Shown here: one piece after another, positions 59,880 through 64,000 of the stretch
Position numbering within the stretch: position 1 is the first letter of the stretch
Layout: each line of letters begins with the position of its first letter
Assembly (NCBI RefSeq): GCF_014698825.1
Contig: NZ_JACJTT010000021.1
Span: 1-64,000, forward strand
Length of the DNA: 64,000 bases
Reading direction: 5' to 3'
Origin: Richelia sinica FACHB-800
Lineage (GTDB): Bacteria > Cyanobacteriota > Cyanobacteriia > Cyanobacteriales > Nostocaceae
Made by a program: the position numbers and the translations under genes
The notes under the pieces: generated by a model
The model's database searches: none
Seen by the model: only the letters and a program-made list of their open reading frames with translations
Told to the model about the DNA's origin: nothing

Positions 59880-60060
59880 TATTTCAACTCCAGAGATAAT
59901 TAATGATATGAGACCGGGTAATATTTTGTTTTTTCGTTGGTTATTCCCTGTCTTTCTATTCAATCAATTTTGCTGTTTTCAGTATTATTCTGATATCAAT
60001 ATGGGTATTTATAGGAATTTAGCTATGCTAAATTCCTACATAATCGCATTCTGAATTAAG

Positions 60061-60612
60061 CTAATGACTACTACCAACTGTCATCATTCGCATTAATGGC
60101 CAATTTAAATCTTTGTCGGAAATTTCTGTTACTTCTAAAGGCCATTGAATATTAAAAAATGGATCATCGTAACGTAAACCACGCTCATAACCAGGAGTAT
60201 AAAATTCACCAACTTGATATATTACTTCACAGTTATCAGTAAGTGCTTGATAACCATGAGCAAACATTTCTGGCACATATAAAGCCCGATGATTTTCGGC
60301 ACTGAGTTCAACGCCAAAGTGGGATAAAAATGTCGGTGACTCTGGACGCATGTCTATAATCACATCATAAATAGCACCTTTAGTACAGCGAATCAATTTT
60401 GTTTCTGTGGCTGGTGCAATTTGATAGTGCATACCACGTAGTGTCCCTTTTTTATAATTAAAAGATAAGTTACATTGAGCTACTGTTGGCTTTAATCCGT
60501 GGGCAATAAATTCCTGAGCACAAAAAGTCCGGGCAAAAAAACCGCGATGGTCTGGCTTTTCCTCTAAATCAATAACAAACGCATCTTTGAGATTAGTTTC
60601 GGTAAATTTCAT
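60061..60612 (-). CDS. rfbC: dTDP-4-dehydrorhamnose 3,5-epimerase-like
   Basis: 183 residues, normal for RmlC. Cupin fold with the catalytic His in RGMHYQI (~60-66), the NLSFNYKKGTLRG strand, FAHGYQALTD with the second His and a Tyr in the IYQVGEFY segment. It epimerises dTDP-4-keto-6-deoxyglucose at C3 and C5 toward dTDP-L-rhamnose; related 3-epimerases for other deoxysugars exist, so the product is not fixed. RfbA, RfbB and RfbD are not in the window. It lies in the polysaccharide array, ~100 bp upstream of the oxidoreductase, so it should supply a deoxysugar donor. Confidence 0.92.
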   Translation of the reverse strand: MKFTETNLKDAFVIDLEEKPDHRGFFARTFCAQEFIAHGLKPTVAQCNLSFNYKKGTLRGMHYQIAPATETKLIRCTKGAIYDVIIDMRPESPTFLSHFGVELSAENHRALYVPEMFAHGYQALTDNCEVIYQVGEFYTPGYERGLRYDDPFFNIQWPLEVTEISDKDLNWPLMRMMTVGSSH

Positions 60613-60917
60613 AGTAATAGTAATTGCAGATTGCTTGACAGTTGTGTGAACTAAAGACAGTAGATAAGTAGGTCAGATTTGAAAAACGTAAAATGCAGTT
60701 ACTGGGATTGCTTCATACCAATTCCATAAAAGAATGCGACAGATGCGTAGGTTGGGTTGAACAAAGTGAAACCCAACATTTACAAGGTTTTAGAGTGTTG
60801 GGTTTCGTACCTCAACCCAACCTACATCTGTAACAATCATTTTTTAAATTGGTATCACTCCACTGTGTTCCTTTCACAATGACGTTTTATATTTAATCAG
60901 GTTGACCTACTTAATTA
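60613..60917. other. Spacer holding a foldback element
   Basis: About half of this 305-bp spacer is the 141-bp element at 60715-60855. No gene was seen; the rfbC promoter may lie between 60613 and 60714. Confidence 0.6.
60715..60855. mobile_element. 141-bp foldback (MITE-like) element with ATACCAATT ends
   Basis: Terminal inverted repeats ATACCAATT (60715-60723) and AATTGGTAT (60847-60855). Inside, TAGGTTGGGTTGA pairs with CTCAACCCAACCTA, and GAAACCCAACA with TGTTGGGTTTC, so almost the whole element folds on itself. No coding capacity. A shorter related piece with one end lies at 234-296. The element separates the PhyH gene from rfbC in the array. Confidence 0.8.
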
Positions 60918-61784
60918 TTAGGAGTTCAATGAAGAACTTACGGTTGGTTTAGCAAAGGTATCATCCCAATATTGAGTACAAAGTTCTGGTCTTTTAGGTG
61001 GGTTAGTAGTGTAGACAAAAAAGAGGGCTGACCGTTCTTCTGTGCGAATTGTACCGTGATGTAATGCCGTTCTAGGGTCAGCAATCACTACTGTTCCCGC
61101 AGGACCAGGACAGGATTTCCAAGCAGATTTGGGAATAATTGGTTCAACTTCTTCATCATTAATTCCTAAATAACCAGACTGCCACAATTTATAATCAACT
61201 CGGTAGGCATTTGGGTTAGGAAATGAAGTTAAAGATAGAGGAATATATTCAAAAGGCCCGTGTTTTTTTTCTACATCATTTAAATAAATGATGACTTTTA
61301 CCATACGACGGTCTTCTGAATCTTTATGCCATAGTAGTGTACCAAACTGATGTTCATTTGGAAAATCTTTCCGAAGATGAACTCCATGAAAAGCCACAGG
61401 TAAACCAAGATAATTTTCAATAATGTTAATTAGGCGTTGATTATTACCCCAATTGTAGATTTCTGGTAAATCTGTCAGGGTGTAAATTTGTGGCAATCTC
61501 TCATCTAAATTTTGATTATCAACTGCTGCCATTCTCACCAGTTGCTTATATGCAGATTGGAGCATTTTTGGTGTAGAATCTATACCTAAATCAGCCAAAG
61601 AAGTAATGTAAGCTCCTTCTGTTTTTAGAGTATTAACAATGAAGCGATCGCCTACTGATAATTGAGGTAAATTGCTTCTATGTTTTACTAATGATGCTCT
61701 ATATAGTACCTCTGATTTCAAGTTAAATAACTTGTCTTGAATTCTGTTGATCATAGGATTAACTCCTGACTCATTTACAGACAT
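60918..61784 (-). CDS. PhyH-type Fe(II)/2-oxoglutarate dioxygenase
   Basis: 288 residues. A jelly-roll fold with the iron site HKDSEDRRMVK (H-x-D, ~155-165) and the distal His/Arg side ALHHGTIRTEERSALFF (~260), as in phytanoyl-CoA dioxygenase family enzymes. It could hydroxylate or oxidise a sugar, lipid or small-molecule substrate; PhyH members within glycan clusters are known, but their substrates are mostly not. The start ATG directly follows the stop of the upstream GT2, so coupling is likely; an ATG ten codons later has AGGAG at good distance and is an alternative. A hydroxylated or tailored sugar is an inference. Confidence 0.82.
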   Translation of the reverse strand: MSVNESGVNPMINRIQDKLFNLKSEVLYRASLVKHRSNLPQLSVGDRFIVNTLKTEGAYITSLADLGIDSTPKMLQSAYKQLVRMAAVDNQNLDERLPQIYTLTDLPEIYNWGNNQRLINIIENYLGLPVAFHGVHLRKDFPNEHQFGTLLWHKDSEDRRMVKVIIYLNDVEKKHGPFEYIPLSLTSFPNPNAYRVDYKLWQSGYLGINDEEVEPIIPKSAWKSCPGPAGTVVIADPRTALHHGTIRTEERSALFFVYTTNPPKRPELCTQYWDDTFAKPTVSSSLNS

Positions 61785-62801
61785 TTATTGCTCATACTGT
61801 CTGACTTCTTGGCTGCTGGAATTATCTCTTGCTTCTGCCAATTTGAATTCCCGTGTTGGGATGGGAATTAATTCAAAAGCAGATATAGTTACTAAAGCCA
61901 AAAATGGTACCACAGTTTTAATTGCAGAGACAGGCCATCTGCGTAAAGCTCCTAGAAATACTTTTAAATTGACCTCTTTGAAGTTATGCAGCATCATCTT
62001 GCGACAAAACTCCTGAGAATAGCCACTTTCTTCTAGTTTTAAAATTACTTCAGGAATGTGTTTATATTGCATTAACAGCGCAGATTTTGGCTCTTTCTGC
62101 CAATAGCTGACACCCACGATACATTCTAAATAAATATCTTTTGTCACAACCACTCTACCATTAGCAGCACAATAGCCAGCTAAATACGCTAAAGCTATCC
62201 AATTGTTAACGGCATCCGGCCACTTTTCTAGAGCAACTTTGACTAAATCAGCCCGGTAAATTGTGGCAGTTAGGAAGATAACTGCACCAACACTTTTAGC
62301 AAAACAATGCCCAAATGTTGCTTTACCTTCTCTTTCCCCTTCTTCTTGATCTGCATCAAACCAACGATTACCAATAATGGTCGGTGGATGAACAGCTTCT
62401 CCTGTAATTTTGTTACGACCAGAGAAATTTAAAAAGAGTAATGATAAATCTGTATATTGTTTAATTTTATCTATGATATGAGCAATGGCTCGTATCTGAA
62501 TTGGGTCATCATCACCAATTGCCCACACATATTTAGTAGTAGCTGTACTTAGGCAGTAAAAAATATTTTTCATTACGCCTACATTTTCAGGATTTCTATT
62601 ATATCTAAAGGTGATATGACTCAAGATATTTTGCCACTTTTTCACAATAATTGGTGTGTGGTCAGTTGAACAATTATCAGAAACTAAAATTTCACAATCA
62701 GATTCAAATCCTTTGATGGCTTGAGACAACCATTCTAATTGCTTATCAAGTAAATCAGCACGATTATAAGTAGGGATAGCAATAGTTAATAGTTTGGTCA
62801 T
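61785..62801 (-). CDS. Glycosyltransferase family 2
   Basis: 338 residues. GT-A domain: LLTIAIPTYNRADLLDKQL, VSDNCSTDHTPIIV and the metal motif WAIGDDDPIQIRA (~93-105). The C-terminal half contains YRADLVKVALEKWPDA and helical elements to a hydrophobic end (VPFLALVTISAFEL). Its nearest relative in the window is the adjacent GT2 at 62969-63892, with the same SDNCSTD, WxIGDDDPIQIRA and LRRWP-like elements, so the pair is a tandem duplication. Stop and next ATG overlap/abut with the PhyH gene. Confidence 0.9.
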   Translation of the reverse strand: MTKLLTIAIPTYNRADLLDKQLEWLSQAIKGFESDCEILVSDNCSTDHTPIIVKKWQNILSHITFRYNRNPENVGVMKNIFYCLSTATTKYVWAIGDDDPIQIRAIAHIIDKIKQYTDLSLLFLNFSGRNKITGEAVHPPTIIGNRWFDADQEEGEREGKATFGHCFAKSVGAVIFLTATIYRADLVKVALEKWPDAVNNWIALAYLAGYCAANGRVVVTKDIYLECIVGVSYWQKEPKSALLMQYKHIPEVILKLEESGYSQEFCRKMMLHNFKEVNLKVFLGALRRWPVSAIKTVVPFLALVTISAFELIPIPTREFKLAEARDNSSSQEVRQYEQ

Positions 62802-62968
62802 GGGGTGTAATCAATATCTTTTAAAGTGTGGTTATGAAAGTAGTGCAAACAAAGAACCAAAATACAATCATTACCAGGTATTAAGCTGTTGTAAATTTAA
62901 TCAAGTCAATATCATGACTGTACAAACCAAAATCCTGATAAAAGTGCTTTTAGAAATCCAATTCTTAT

Positions 62969-63892
62969 TCAAGCAGTACGTAGTTTCCATCTAGATATAG
63001 CTACTAAAATAAAATAGGGGATGAGGATATTAGTTGTCATAATCGGCCAGCGTCTGAAAGCACCAAAAATTACCCGCCAGTTTTTATCAGTAAAATGTTC
63101 TAATATCAATTGCTGGCAAAATGCTTGGTTATATCCTATTTTCATTAATTTGATATACACAGCAGGTAAATCAGCGTAACGAATCTTGAACCACAGTTTT
63201 GATTCAGGAATAGAATTCATACCGCAATCGTATTGTAAATACACATCTTTGGTGATTTTGACGCTACCTTGAGTGGCACAAAAGGCAGTCCAATATATTT
63301 GTGCTTCGCGGTTATCAATGCTAGTATTCCATTCTTGTAAGGCTTTTTTCACGGCTGTGGTTCTGTAGATTTGAGCAGTCATAAATGCCAACCCAGAGAA
63401 ATTTTCCTGTAAACACTGCTCAATAATTTTTTTGCCATCTAGATAAATTTGCTCATGGTCAATGGTAAAACACCGTTCATATACTAGTTTTCCGGTGGGT
63501 ACATAGAACCAGGAAAAATTGAGCATCAATAACGCTAGGTCTGGATTTTGTTTAATGGTGTTAATGACGTAACTTAACGCTCTGATTTGAATCGGGTCAT
63601 CATCACCAATTACCCAAACATATTTGGTGTTAGCACTTTGAAAACAATGGGCTATATTGGGCATAACACCAATATTAGTTTTATTTCTATGGCTTTTAAA
63701 TGTTGTTTGGTTAAAGTTTGGTTGCCATTTTGTAATTATTTCTTGAGTGTTATCGGTGGAACAGTTATCAGAAATAAAAATTTCGCATTCGTGTTCATAG
63801 CCTTTGATAGCTTCAGCTAACCAAGTTAGTTGTTTATCTAAAAATGAGGCACGGTTAAAGGTGGGAATGCTGATTGTCAGTAATTTATGCAT
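62969..63892 (-). CDS. Glycosyltransferase family 2
   Basis: 307 residues. GT-A domain with LLTISIPTFNRASFLDKQL, ISDNCSTDNTQEII and the metal motif WVIGDDDPIQIRA; C-terminal part with FGAFRRWPIMTTNIL. About half of the residues match the neighbouring GT2 (61785-62801), so it is a tandem paralogue. It is the first gene of the array that lies wholly in the window; the array may continue upstream beyond 64000. Its donor sugar and acceptor are unknown. Confidence 0.9.
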   Translation of the reverse strand: MHKLLTISIPTFNRASFLDKQLTWLAEAIKGYEHECEIFISDNCSTDNTQEIITKWQPNFNQTTFKSHRNKTNIGVMPNIAHCFQSANTKYVWVIGDDDPIQIRALSYVINTIKQNPDLALLMLNFSWFYVPTGKLVYERCFTIDHEQIYLDGKKIIEQCLQENFSGLAFMTAQIYRTTAVKKALQEWNTSIDNREAQIYWTAFCATQGSVKITKDVYLQYDCGMNSIPESKLWFKIRYADLPAVYIKLMKIGYNQAFCQQLILEHFTDKNWRVIFGAFRRWPIMTTNILIPYFILVAISRWKLRTA

Positions 63893-64000
63893 GGATTAAC
63901 TTCTTTTTATAGTTTCATATTTGATGCTCCTGATTAATAAAACGTGAAGGTATCAGGAACTCAGAAGACAGTCAATGCTGACTCCTGAATCCTAAATACT

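Noticed and set aside
59880-59963. 28-residue N-terminal extension of the SAF oxidoreductase
   Set aside because: Basic/hydrophobic leader lacking similarity; the ATG at 59879 has a GGAG and matches the family start.

Overview
The window is chromosomal DNA from a filamentous, very probably heterocyst-forming cyanobacterium (Nostocales, Nostoc/Anabaena type). Evidence: an apcE-apcA-apcB-apcC phycobilisome core cluster with a four-repeat ApcE; frequent GCGATCGC (HIP1) palindromes; a sucrose-phosphate phosphatase; a PatA-like response regulator; dispersed repeats of the kind common in Nostoc/Anabaena; and a long glycosyltransferase island that resembles the heterocyst envelope polysaccharide (HEP) island, including HepA-like and HepC-like proteins. 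The species assignment is inference; no rRNA or tRNA gene was seen.

Layout. 1-4.9 kb (minus): a WD40 beta-propeller fused to an Mrr-like nuclease, directly downstream of a multi-PAS histidine kinase. 5-9.8 kb (minus): a GT4 glycosyltransferase, an MFS transporter overlapping recO, and deoC. 9.9-11.1 kb: an orphan cytosine-C5 DNA methyltransferase. 11.5-26.4 kb: mostly housekeeping genes on both strands (M50 protease, GHL10-type glycosidase, coaD, lgt, cobM, an rluD-type pseudouridine synthase, PatA-like regulator, xseA-xseB, spp-ruvA, bioF), with a decayed histidine-kinase tail, a truncated N-terminal module and several foldback repeats. 26.4-31.6 kb (minus): the allophycocyanin core genes, ended by a strong terminator.

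32-42.9 kb is an envelope and polysaccharide accessory region: three GT4 enzymes, a PIG-L deacetylase paired with one of them, two beta-propeller proteins (one membrane-anchored with an EF-hand-like loop, one with a PEP-CTERM anchor), and an aspartoacylase-like enzyme. 43.1-63.9 kb is one long minus-strand array that reads in the order: two tandem GT2s, PhyH-type dioxygenase, RfbC, SAF-domain oxidoreductase, GT4, Wzc-like co-polymerase, GT2, HepC-like sugar transferase, HepA-like ABC exporter, GT-A-like protein, GT4, GT2, GT4, GT2 and an O-antigen polymerase/ligase. Together these can supply sugars, start and extend a repeat unit on a lipid carrier, flip or export it and control its polymerisation.

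The most interesting items for follow-up are the WD40-nuclease fusion beside a sensor kinase, the altered catalytic dyad in the HepC-like protein, the orphan bidirectional terminator upstream of the methyltransferase, the unusual His/Arg/Tyr-rich secreted peptide, the two exported propeller proteins, and at least three foldback repeat families, two of which sit inside the polysaccharide island.
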